Part shown: piece after piece, positions 17,240 through 26,423 of the stretch | Position numbering within the stretch: position 1 is the stretch's first letter | Layout of the letters: each line of letters starts with the position of its first letter | DNA from: an uncultured Lachnospiraceae bacterium | GTDB lineage: Bacteria > Bacillota > Clostridia > Lachnospirales > Lachnospiraceae | Direction of reading: 5' to 3' | DNA length: 54,139 nt | Assembly (NCBI GenBank): GCA_947648875.1 | Contig: CANSPM010000027.1 | Location: 1 to 54,139, forward strand | Notes under the pieces: model-generated | What the model was told of the DNA's origin: nothing | What the model saw: only the letters and a program-made list of their open reading frames with translations | Databases searched by the model: none | Program-made: the position numbers and the translations under genes

Positions 17240-18566
17240 GATTATACAGGAGCTGCTGCAGACGCAGCAGTATACCAGGCTTCGCCAGCTGCTGGTGGAC
17301 CTGAACGACGCGGATATTGCGGCGTGCATGGAGGAACTGCCGGAACAGAGCATGGTGAAGGCTTTCCGGATTCTTCCCAAGGACTTGGCGGCGGATATTT
17401 TTTCCTATCTGGATGTGGATTTGCAGCAGACGGTTATCACTTCCCTGACAGACCGGGAAGCGGCCAGCATCATTGACAACCTGATGGCGGACGACGCGGC
17501 GGATCTGCTGGAGGAGATGCCCGCCAATGTGGTGAAGCGTCTGCTTGAGAACGCCAGCCCGGAGACCCGCCGGGACATCAACCATCTGCTGCGATACCCG
17601 GAGGATTCCGCAGGCAGTATCATGACAGTGGAATATGTGGACCTGAAGGAAAATCTGACGGTGGAGGGGGCCATTGACCGGATTCGCAGGGTGGGACTGG
17701 ACAGCGAGACCATCAATATCTGCTATGTGCTGGATGCCCAGCGAAAACTCCTGGGGACGGTAGCGCTGCGGTATCTGCTTCTCAGTCAGCCCGATGAGAT
17801 CATCGGGGAGATTATGCATGAGAATGTGGTGTCCGTGCATACCTATACCGACCAGGAGGAAGTCGCCCACCAGTTTCAGAAATACGGCTTTACAGCCATG
17901 CCGGTAGTGGACAATGAAAATCGCCTGGTGGGCATTATCACGGTGGACGACATTGTGGATGTCATTGAGGAGGAAGCCACGGAGGATATGGAGAAGATGG
18001 CCGCGCTGGTGCCCAGCGACAAGCCCTACATGCGCACCTCTGTGTGGGAAACCTACAAAAAGAGGATTCCCTGGCTGTTGCTTCTGATGGTATCCGCCAC
18101 TTTTACCGGCAGCATCATCACTTCTTTTGAGGAGGCGCTCAGTGTATATGTGGCGCTGACGGCGTTTATTCCCATGCTGATGGACACCGGAGGTAATGCG
18201 GGAGGACAGGCCAGCGTGACCATTATCCGGGGACTTTCTCTGGGGGAGATCGGGTATGGGGATGTACCCCGGATTGTGTGGAAGGAACTGCGAACTGCCG
18301 CCCTCTGCGGCGGTACATTGGCGGCGGCTAATTTTGCCAAGCTGATGCTGCTTGACCGGGTGGGACTGGCGGTGGCCCTGGTGGTATGTCTCACGCTGGT
18401 GGCGGCGGTGGTGATGGCCATGCTGGTGGGATGTCTGCTGCCCATGGCGGCAAAAAAGTTGGGATTTGACCCGGCTGTGATGGCCAGCCCTTTTATTACC
18501 ACCATTGTGGATGCTTTATCGCTCCTGGTGTATTTCCGGATTGCCGGGCTAATGCTGGGACTGTAG
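17217..18566 (+). CDS. mgtE: MgtE-type magnesium transporter
   Basis: 449 residues from ATG 17217 (AAGGAG at 17204-17209). An N-terminal helical superhelix domain (residues ~1-130, DLNDADIAACMEELPEQ) is followed by two CBS domains (~135-255, ending ITVDDIVDVIEEEA) and five TM helices (~280-449) containing the ion-pore motif PMLMDTGGNAGGQAS (~320-333). The CBS and N domains gate the channel by binding cytosolic Mg. A small ORF and a dedicated promoter lie upstream. No M-box riboswitch was recognised in the short leader. Confidence 0.95.
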   Translation: MEQLKEYEIIQELLQTQQYTRLRQLLVDLNDADIAACMEELPEQSMVKAFRILPKDLAADIFSYLDVDLQQTVITSLTDREAASIIDNLMADDAADLLEEMPANVVKRLLENASPETRRDINHLLRYPEDSAGSIMTVEYVDLKENLTVEGAIDRIRRVGLDSETINICYVLDAQRKLLGTVALRYLLLSQPDEIIGEIMHENVVSVHTYTDQEEVAHQFQKYGFTAMPVVDNENRLVGIITVDDIVDVIEEEATEDMEKMAALVPSDKPYMRTSVWETYKKRIPWLLLLMVSATFTGSIITSFEEALSVYVALTAFIPMLMDTGGNAGGQASVTIIRGLSLGEIGYGDVPRIVWKELRTAALCGGTLAAANFAKLMLLDRVGLAVALVVCLTLVAAVVMAMLVGCLLPMAAKKLGFDPAVMASPFITTIVDALSLLVYFRIAGLMLGL

Positions 18567-18663
18567 AAAAACATTGTGTTGCCCGGCAGATATCATGTGC
18601 CCGGCGCGCTGGCGCAAAATGCGTTGCGTCCTAAGTGGACATATACAACCTGGAGATGGACAG

Positions 18664-19530
18664 ATGAGCAAATATTGTGTCAGTGAGGATAATTCTATAC
18701 AGATGGAGGAGATGAATCCCACTTTTCTGTTTACCTGGAAAGGCACCCGCACGGCGGCGGGGGAGGCGTATCATTGTCACGATACCGCAGAGTTGGCCTT
18801 TGTGCTGTCAGGCACGGGAAAATATCATATTGAAGGACAGGTCTACGATGTGGGCGAGGGAGATTTGTTGTTCTTTAAGCCCGGCGTACACCATCAGGCG
18901 CTGTATGTGCCGGATACGGAGATGCCTGCCACAGAGTTTTTTGTGGGATTCTGTGATGTGCGGCTGCCGGGCCGGGAGCCGGGGGAGGTGCCGATGCCCG
19001 GCGGGGGATATATCCTGCACACCGCCGGGGAGCTGCGCCAGAAAATTTTTCGGATCTGTTCCTCCATGGAGGCGGAAAGCGCCCTGTGCTGGCCGGGGCG
19101 ATATCATATGTTGAAAGCGTATCTGACGCAGTTGCTCCTCCTGATTCTGAGGGAACAGTCTCCACCTCCTCAGGTCAGGAAGGGATATTCCTTCGACTCG
19201 GTGAACAAAAAGTATGTGGTGGAGCAGATCGTGAGCTATTTTGAGGACCACTACAGCGAGAAGATCTCCCTGGATACCATTGCGGAGAATATGTACCTGA
19301 GTCCTTTTTATATCTCCAAGATTTTCAAGAGCGAGACAGGGGATACGCCCATACGGCATCTGATCGGCATCCGTCTGGAGCGTGCCAGGGAGCTGTTGCT
19401 GGAGGAGCAGGAGATGTCCATCCAGGAAGTAGCGGCGGCTGTGGGCTATGATGACGCCTATCATTTCAGTAAGCTATTTAAAAAATACTATGGGAAATCG
19501 CCTTCTCAGCTTCGGAAGGAAAATGTCTGA
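18664..19530 (+). CDS. AraC-family transcriptional regulator with cupin sensor domain
   Basis: 288 residues. N-terminal cupin (~25-90): YHCHDTAELAFVLSGTGKYH, then VYDVGEGDLLFFKPGVHH. The C-terminal double HTH (~190-288) shows ISLDTIAENMYLSPFYISKI, FKSETGDTP and the signature AAAVGYDDAYHFSKLFKKYY. Such regulators usually sense sugars. The start at 18664 has GGAGATGG upstream. No adjacent metabolic operon points to its target; mgtE upstream ends 97 bases earlier. Confidence 0.9.
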   Translation: MSKYCVSEDNSIQMEEMNPTFLFTWKGTRTAAGEAYHCHDTAELAFVLSGTGKYHIEGQVYDVGEGDLLFFKPGVHHQALYVPDTEMPATEFFVGFCDVRLPGREPGEVPMPGGGYILHTAGELRQKIFRICSSMEAESALCWPGRYHMLKAYLTQLLLLILREQSPPPQVRKGYSFDSVNKKYVVEQIVSYFEDHYSEKISLDTIAENMYLSPFYISKIFKSETGDTPIRHLIGIRLERARELLLEEQEMSIQEVAAAVGYDDAYHFSKLFKKYYGKSPSQLRKENV

Positions 19531-19669
19531 TGGCATAATTCTTTGACAGAAAAATAACAAGTTGTATTTTTTCGGGTGCAGCTATTGCATGTGGCTGGGA
19601 ATCTGATAAAATAGAGATTGTAAGCGTTTACACGAATATTTCATAATGGATTGGCGGAGGTTTCGGAGT

Positions 19670-20338
19670 ATGAGGTATTTTTTTGAGTCGAAGATCGAGA
19701 AGAAGGAAAAGGGTTATATGATCCAGATCCCTTTCAACATCTGGGAGGTGTGCAGGCAGAGGGATGTGATTCAGGCGGATGTGGTGCTGGACAACACTAT
19801 CATCGACTGTGAACTGATTCCGCAGGAAAAGGGAAATTATCAGATTCATATTGAGGATGAGGACGCGGTAAAGGTGGATTTGGGGAAGAACCACAAAATC
19901 CTGCTGCATGTGACAGGCAGTCTGATCAAAATGGATCAGAACAGCCCCTATAGCTTTGAGAATCCCATTCGCGGAATCGACAGCGTGGATGTGATTATTC
20001 AACCGGAGGACGGTCTTTGCGGTCAGTCCTGTGTGGCAATGCTGGCGGGGGTGACCATTGCGGAGGTGATCAGCGTCATGGACTGTCGGGAGTGGCAGGC
20101 CACCATGGGCAGAGTGATCTCCGCCCTGAATTACTATGGCATTGATCACTCGGATATCATCGTTTATACCGAGGGACGTCCCACTGTATTGCCCAAGTGC
20201 TGTATTCTAATGGAGAAGATGGGGCGTTTCTGCCACTATCTGGTACATTTTGACGGCAAATTCTACGACTCCAATCTGGGGGTGCTGGAGGAGTATGATA
20301 TGAGTAAACTTCTGGGTTACCTGGAGATTAAGTGCTGA
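19670..20338 (+). CDS. Two-domain protein: DUF1905-like plus C39-like cysteine-peptidase fold
   Basis: 222 residues from ATG 19670 (GGCGGAGG at 19653-19660). The first ~95 residues resemble DUF1905, a small beta-barrel (FFESKIEKKEKGYMIQIPF). The rest has a papain-like arrangement: GLCGQSCVAML (Cys near 115-119, helix start), then FCHYLVHFDGKFYDSNLG with His and Asp near 190-200. This is the pattern of C39-like peptidases or pseudo-peptidases. No export signal is visible, so it acts in the cytosol. Neither the combination nor a substrate is known to me. A likely promoter (TTGCAT/TAAAAT at 19585-19612) serves it alone, and a terminator follows. Confidence 0.65.
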   Translation: MRYFFESKIEKKEKGYMIQIPFNIWEVCRQRDVIQADVVLDNTIIDCELIPQEKGNYQIHIEDEDAVKVDLGKNHKILLHVTGSLIKMDQNSPYSFENPIRGIDSVDVIIQPEDGLCGQSCVAMLAGVTIAEVISVMDCREWQATMGRVISALNYYGIDHSDIIVYTEGRPTVLPKCCILMEKMGRFCHYLVHFDGKFYDSNLGVLEEYDMSKLLGYLEIKC

Positions 20339-20352
20339 CAGGGAGATCTTAC

Positions 20353-20387
20353 AGGGGGAGCCGCGCATGAAAGCGCCTCCCCTTTTT
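20353..20387 (+). terminator. Terminator after the DUF1905/C39-like gene
   Basis: GGGGGAG-CC-GCGC pairs with GCGC-CTCCCCT (CC bulged) and is followed by TTTTT. Confidence 0.8.
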
Positions 20388-20513
20388 GTATGTGGGAGCG
20401 ATCCGTTTTTGAGCCTGTAGGGCGTCTGCCGTATGACTGCGAGACATATGCCGTGCAGAGCTTGGAAAAACTTATTTTGCCAGCATATGACTACATTTTG
20501 AGGAAGGTTATCA

Positions 20514-21282
20514 ATGAATCAGAATATACATGAGGCTAATCAGAAAAAATCAGACAGAAGAAGACAATGGGATTGGTTCTCCTTGGAGCAGGGTTGTTTG
20601 GTTTTGTCTTTGGACTGGTAAATGACACCAATGGTTTTGAGTTCCCGATTCCCATGGGATTGGTGTTGGCGGTGGCAGGAACTGCTCTTTTCTTGTCAAT
20701 TTGAAAAAGGGCAAAGCCTATGCACGGTATTTAGAGCAGGAAACCCACCGCCCTAAAAGCGCGGCGGAGGAGCTGGCCCGGCAGCAGGCTGAAGAAATCG
20801 AAAAGCAGGAACTGCGCAAAGGGGTCCGGGATATGGCATCGGAGAGAAAATCCCACATGGGATTGGGAGGACTGGGTGCGGTGATCGGTTGCCTGGCTGG
20901 AGGAGCGGTGTGGGCCTTCATTCTGGGGCAGGGTTATATTACGGTATATGGCGGTATAATCATGATTCTTCTGAGCTTTGGCGGGTACAAACTTTTTTCC
21001 CTGAATATGGGAACGGACGGGATGCCTGTCAGTGTAATTCTGAGTATCGTTGTGCTTCCCATTGCCACATATGCCGGATTCATTCTGCTTCTTACCAATC
21101 ATCTGAGTATATTTTCGAGTTATCCGGGATTGCCCTTCTTTGACAAATGGCAGCAGACATGGGGAATGCTGCGGGAATATAAACTGATGGGCGATTTTTT
21201 TAAATGCCTGGGGAATGGGTATCTGTATATGGTTGTGGCTGCGGGTGGCGTGTATGCTCTGCTATGGCGGTTAGATCGATAA
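20514..21282 (+). pseudogene. Multi-TM membrane protein gene broken by two -1 frameshifts
   Basis: ATG 20514 has a good GAGGAAGG (20500-20507), but its frame closes after 35 codons. Two hydrophobic segments continue in the second frame (MGLVLLGAGLFGFVFGLV and GLVLAVAGTALFLSI), and from 20701 a third frame runs 193 codons to 21282 with a charged coiled region (AAEELARQQAEEIEKQELRK) and four more TM segments. One extra base near the A6 run at 20544-20549 and one near 20695 would restore a single ORF. It is therefore either a recent pseudogene or carries two sequencing errors. No family is recognised. Confidence 0.65.
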
Positions 21283-21406
21283 GATACTGTAATTCTAAAA
21301 TAAGTATAAAATCCATTCAAACCGTTAAAAATGAGTAAAAGAGAGAAAAAACGTAAAAACACAAGATAAATTTGTGAATATGCTGTTTAAATCCATCTGG
21401 ATGCAG

Positions 21407-21435
21407 TTGCAAACCGCCGCATATAAAACTAATAT
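21407..21435 (+). promoter_or_regulatory. groESL promoter
   Basis: TTGCAA (21407-21412), a 17-bp spacer, TAATAT (21430-21435). The CIRCE element begins 12 bases downstream, at about the transcription start. Confidence 0.6.
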
Positions 21436-21447
21436 ATGTTCCAGAGA

Positions 21448-21474
21448 TTAGCACTCGACATAAAAGAGTGCTAA
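21448..21474. promoter_or_regulatory. CIRCE element (HrcA operator)
   Basis: TTAGCACTC and GAGTGCTAA flank a 9-bp spacer, an exact match to the consensus inverted repeat. HrcA binding here represses groESL until heat or misfolded-protein stress. Confidence 0.97.
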
Positions 21475-21506
21475 CAAAACTAGAATCAGTTAAGGAGGCA
21501 GACAAT

Positions 21507-21791
21507 ATGAAGTTAGTACCTTTAGGCGACAGAGTCGTATTGAAGCAGCTGGTGGCGGAGGAAACCACCAAGTCCGGCATCGTGCTGCCCGGACAGAACA
21601 AGGAGAAGCCCCAGCAGGCAGAGGTGATCGCGGTTGGCCCCGGCGGCGTGGTGGATGGCAAGGAAGTAAAGATGGAAGTCAAAGTGGGTGACCAGGTTAT
21701 CTTCTCCAAATATGCGGGCACGGAAGTGAAGCTGGAGGAGGATGAGTACATCATCGTAAAGCAGAACGATATTCTGGCGGTGATCCAGTAG
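21507..21791 (+). CDS. groES: Co-chaperonin GroES
   Basis: 94 residues, the normal size. ATG 21507 follows AAGGAGG (21492-21498). The start [13 protein letters not shown], the mobile-loop region ([11 protein letters not shown]) and [19 protein letters not shown] are canonical. The heptamer caps GroEL. Regulated by the CIRCE element just upstream and co-transcribed with groEL. Confidence 0.98.
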   Translation: MKLVPLGDRVVLKQLVAEETTKSGIVLPGQNKEKPQQAEVIAVGPGGVVDGKEVKMEVKVGDQVIFSKYAGTEVKLEEDEYIIVKQNDILAVIQ

Positions 21792-21875
21792 AGTTCGCCG
21801 GTACTCTTGGCAGAAACGGAAAGCAAGGTTTGAGACTGTCGGAACAGGGGAGATTCCCTGACGGCTGTCTGCTAA

Positions 21876-23525
<1,650 letters not shown>

Positions 23526-23576
23526 ACAGCCTGCGGAGAGCTATGGCAGAAAAATGCAAGCGGTCAGATTTGACGG

Positions 23577-23607
23577 CCCGGCGGAGGATTCACTCCGCCG
23601 GGTTTTT
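23577..23607 (+). terminator. groESL terminator
   Basis: CCCGGCGGAG pairs with CTCCGCCGGG across a 6-nt loop and is followed by TTTTT. Confidence 0.92.
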
Positions 23608-23668
23608 CTGCAATTGGATTCTATTGCCGGGCATGAGCCATATTCGGTGTGTGACGCGAGTAACGGAG

Positions 23669-23725
23669 AATACTAATTTGTGCAATATCATAGGTGCAGC
23701 CCATGATATGCGGATGGAGGTAAAC
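23669..23725 (+). promoter_or_regulatory. Conserved leader hairpin element, copy A
   Basis: These 57 bases abut the start codon at 23726. Arms ATATCAT (23685-23691) and ATGATAT (23703-23709) enclose the 11-nt loop AGGTGCAGCCC; GTGCAATA lies on the 5' side and TATGCGGA plus GGAGG on the 3' side. It aligns without gaps to copy B at 26367-26423 (43 of 57 identical), and the stem differs by three compensatory pairs. A cis-acting RNA controlling translation is inferred. Confidence 0.6.
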
Positions 23726-24265
23726 ATGGGAAAACTGTATTTTGCCCGTCACGGGCAGACCGTATGGAATGCGGAAAACAAAATCTGCGGGGCCACGGAC
23801 ATTCCCCTCACCAAGCTGGGGCATGAGCAGGCTATGGAACTGGGAAGGATGATTTCCCGGGCAGGATATGAAATCGAGGAGATTCTGTATTCGCCGCTGG
23901 TCAGGGCGGCCGAGACCGCCCGCCATATTCACGAGATCACCGGGATTCCCCTGCGGGCGGAGATGCGCTTAAAGGAGCAGAATTTTGGGAAATGGGAGTC
24001 TACTCCCCGGGACGGGGCGGAATTTCAGGCGGCAAAAGCCCAGTTTGTATGCCGCTACGAAGGCGGTGAATCCATGATGCAGATGGCACAGAGGATTTAC
24101 AATCTGCTGGACGAACTTCGCCGGGAGCCGGAGGGCAGAACCTATTTGCTGGTAGCCCACAACGGCATTGCCCGGATTGTGCAGTCCTATTTTACGGATA
24201 TGACCAACGAGGAATTTGCGGCCTTTGGCATCGGCAACTGTCAGGTGCTGGAATATACGTGGTAA
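23726..24265 (+). CDS. Histidine phosphatase (phosphoglycerate-mutase-like) family protein
   Basis: 179 residues from ATG 23726, where the protein begins MGKLYFARHGQTVWN as in the family; GGAGG ends 5 bases upstream. The catalytic RHG lies at about residues 8-10, the acid/base Glu in RLKEQNFGKWE, and the second His in VAHNGIARIV. Relatives include cobalamin-pathway phosphatases (CobC), broad-specificity phosphatases and PhoE. The substrate cannot be told from sequence. Its 5' leader is copy A of the conserved hairpin element. Confidence 0.9.
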   Translation: MGKLYFARHGQTVWNAENKICGATDIPLTKLGHEQAMELGRMISRAGYEIEEILYSPLVRAAETARHIHEITGIPLRAEMRLKEQNFGKWESTPRDGAEFQAAKAQFVCRYEGGESMMQMAQRIYNLLDELRREPEGRTYLLVAHNGIARIVQSYFTDMTNEEFAAFGIGNCQVLEYTW

Positions 24266-24358
24266 CCGACAACGAACGAAAACACAACCGGCAACTTTTG
24301 GGAAGAGGTGCGTCAAAAAGAGCTGAAAACAGAAAATTGATTTGTTGGATGAATAGTA

Positions 24359-24386
24359 TTGAAATATCGGCAAAAAATTGTATAAT
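24359..24386 (+). promoter_or_regulatory. Promoter of the ATPase/RloB module
   Basis: TTGAAA (24359-24364), a 16-bp spacer, TATAAT (24381-24386), 32 bases before the ATPase start. Confidence 0.7.
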
Positions 24387-24417
24387 GAAAACATAAAAAC
24401 CATTAGGCGGTGAAGAG

Positions 24418-25653
24418 ATGCTGATATCGTACAGGTTTAGAAACTTCTGTTCCTTTGCGGAAGAGGCGGAGTTTGACCTACTGGCCCCCGGGAACAAGGT
24501 AAAGAACAGATTTCCGGATAATTATGTTAAGACGAAAACCGGTTATGATATTTTAAAAACAGCTGTGCTTGTCGGAGAAAACGCGGGAGGGAAGACAAAT
24601 TTTATCAATAGTCTTCTCTTCTTAAAAAGTTTGTTCGCATATAATAAGACAGTTAGAACATACAAGGGACTTGTAAATTTTAACATGTTGCAAGGATACG
24701 TTGATCAGGACCGGTCTGTTATACAGGAATACAATATTTGTATTCTTGGCGGTACAGGGGTTACGTATTGTTACCATTTGCAGATGGATGGATATTGCAT
24801 AGTCAGGGAGATTTTTTCGTATAAATGCGCAAGGAACCATCAGGAGAAAGTGATTTTGTCCGTGACAAGGTCAAACATAGTTTTCGGAGCAGATAAGGAG
24901 ATTAAGGAAACAGAGTATGGAATAATGATAGATAATTGCGACGAAAGCATAGAAAAAATGTTCGCGCAGACATCCCAATCCAAAGGGAATATAGGACTTC
25001 ATATTACTAAACTGGCCATCTTAGGGGATTCGCACGCATTGGAATTTGTCTCCTGGATTAACGACAGACTGATCATAGAGGGGAACGAATTTGGCTATTC
25101 TGTTTACAAAGAATTGCGGAACTCGGAAAATGACCTGCGGATTATCAGAGACCCCCGGTTTTTGGATATTCTGCGGATGATAGATTACAGTATCTGCGGC
25201 GTTGAGATAGACGAAGAAAAGCCGTTCAGCGCCAGTAAAATCAAGCGTCTGACAAAGGAAGGAAAACCCTTTTCCAGAGAATTGAATAGGGATTCAGGCG
25301 GCGTCAAGGAATTTTTTGCCTGGGCGGTTCAGCTGTTTCAGGTGGTATATGAGGATAAGGTGGTCTTTGCCGACGAGATGGACAGAGTGATTAACCCTGT
25401 TCTGGCGGAACGGATGATCGCCTATATCAATGGAAAAAGGCATAGGGGACAGTTCATTTTTTCAAGTCATAATGTGCTGCATCTGGATCTGAAGAATTAT
25501 ATGAAAGAGCAGATTTATTTTGTGACCAAAAACAGAGACAGCCTGAATTCCGAACTGTATTCACTGGCAGATTTTCCGGAAATCAGGTATGACACGTCAA
25601 AGATTTACGAGTTTTATATGAAGGGAATTCTGGGAGGAACCGCTTTTGAGTAG
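24418..25653 (+). CDS. AAA15-family ATPase of a putative defence module
   Basis: 411 residues, an ABC-type/SMC-like ATPase of the AAA15 (COG1106, AAA_21) group. It begins SYRFRNFCSFAEEAEF, the usual N-terminal beta strands, with Walker A GENAGGKTN at 53-61. An ABC-type signature appears as DSGGVKEFF (~292), Walker B as VVFADEMD (~315-322) and the switch His in FSSHN (~350). Its partner RloB overlaps the last 8 bases. Such pairs (compare AbiLi/AbiLii and the PARIS AriA/AriB type) act as phage-triggered abortive-infection systems. The first half is clearly more AT-rich than flanking genes, consistent with transfer. Confidence 0.85.
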   Translation: MLISYRFRNFCSFAEEAEFDLLAPGNKVKNRFPDNYVKTKTGYDILKTAVLVGENAGGKTNFINSLLFLKSLFAYNKTVRTYKGLVNFNMLQGYVDQDRSVIQEYNICILGGTGVTYCYHLQMDGYCIVREIFSYKCARNHQEKVILSVTRSNIVFGADKEIKETEYGIMIDNCDESIEKMFAQTSQSKGNIGLHITKLAILGDSHALEFVSWINDRLIIEGNEFGYSVYKELRNSENDLRIIRDPRFLDILRMIDYSICGVEIDEEKPFSASKIKRLTKEGKPFSRELNRDSGGVKEFFAWAVQLFQVVYEDKVVFADEMDRVINPVLAERMIAYINGKRHRGQFIFSSHNVLHLDLKNYMKEQIYFVTKNRDSLNSELYSLADFPEIRYDTSKIYEFYMKGILGGTAFE

Positions 25654-26290
25654 GCCAAAGAGGGAACTGCGGAAAAAGTTTGTGGTTTTCTGCGAGGGGG
25701 ACACAGAGTACAATTATATTGATGGAATGCGGCTTAAGCAGGGAGTGGAGCTGGCGCTTAAGCCGATTAATATGCAGGGGGGCGGATACGCGAATTTTTT
25801 GGAGGAAATTAGAAAAGAGGCGGGCAACAACTGTCTGGCCAAGTTTATTATCATAGATTTTGACAGGGCCAGGAGACATTCGGGCGAGAAAGCAAAACTG
25901 ATGGAACTCATGGATTATTGCAAATTACAGAATACCAGCAAAAAGATTCCTCACTTTCTGATTCTGGATAATCCGGATTTTGAGTACGTCGCGTGTTTAC
26001 ATATGGAAAGCTATCAAGGACAGGATGTAAAAAAATATATAGAACAGACCCTTGGGCTGGGAGACCTGGAAAGATTCAAAGCCATGAAGGGCGTGTATGA
26101 ATATCTGAACGAAAAAAGTAATTCGTACAGACGGATGCTGTCCAGATTACAGAAAAAGGTTGTGGAGAACCATTACAGGATCAATAAAGCGGATTTCAGC
26201 ATCCTGATTGATGACACGAAAATAGTATGGGAGAATGAAAATGTAAGGGGGTCCAATATCAATGAATTTTTTGAAGTGATTGACTGGTAG
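25646..26290 (+). CDS. RloB-family TOPRIM-like effector
   Basis: 214 residues starting at TTG 25646, inside the ATPase gene, with GGGAGG 8 bases upstream; no other start fits the overlap. The TOPRIM-type acidic residues are visible: FCEGDTE (Glu near 17) and FIIIDFDRAR (D-x-D near 72-74), as in OLD-like nucleases. The rest matches RloB (IPHFLILDNPDFEYVACLH, then LERFKAM). In related systems the ATPase senses infection and the TOPRIM protein is the toxic nuclease. That role is inferred from family and coupling. Confidence 0.85.
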   Translation: MSRPKRELRKKFVVFCEGDTEYNYIDGMRLKQGVELALKPINMQGGGYANFLEEIRKEAGNNCLAKFIIIDFDRARRHSGEKAKLMELMDYCKLQNTSKKIPHFLILDNPDFEYVACLHMESYQGQDVKKYIEQTLGLGDLERFKAMKGVYEYLNEKSNSYRRMLSRLQKKVVENHYRINKADFSILIDDTKIVWENENVRGSNINEFFEVIDW

Positions 26291-26342
26291 TACGGGATAC
26301 AGGTAAAAATGATTGACAAGACCCCGGTTATGCAGGAAAGGG

Positions 26343-26365
26343 GAAAGTTTGGAAGTAAAACTTTC
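26343..26365 (+). repeat. Small hairpin before leader copy B
   Basis: GAAAGTTT pairs with AAACTTTC over a 7-nt loop, just after the rloB gene and before the conserved leader element. No T-run follows, so it is weak as a terminator. It has no counterpart at copy A. Confidence 0.4.
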
Positions 26366-26366
26366 A

Positions 26367-26423
26367 AATACTGATTGGTGCAATACCGCAGGCACAGCCA
26401 GCGGTATGCGGAGGGAGGAAAAA
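26367..26423 (+). promoter_or_regulatory. Conserved leader hairpin element, copy B
   Basis: Arms ATACCGC (26383-26389) and GCGGTAT (26401-26407) enclose loop AGGCACAGCCA, with the same flanks as copy A (GTGCAATA, TATGCGGA, GGAGG) and the same 57-base distance to ATG 26424. Stem positions 4, 6 and 7 change from T-A, A-T, T-A in copy A to C-G, G-C, C-G here. Confidence 0.6.
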
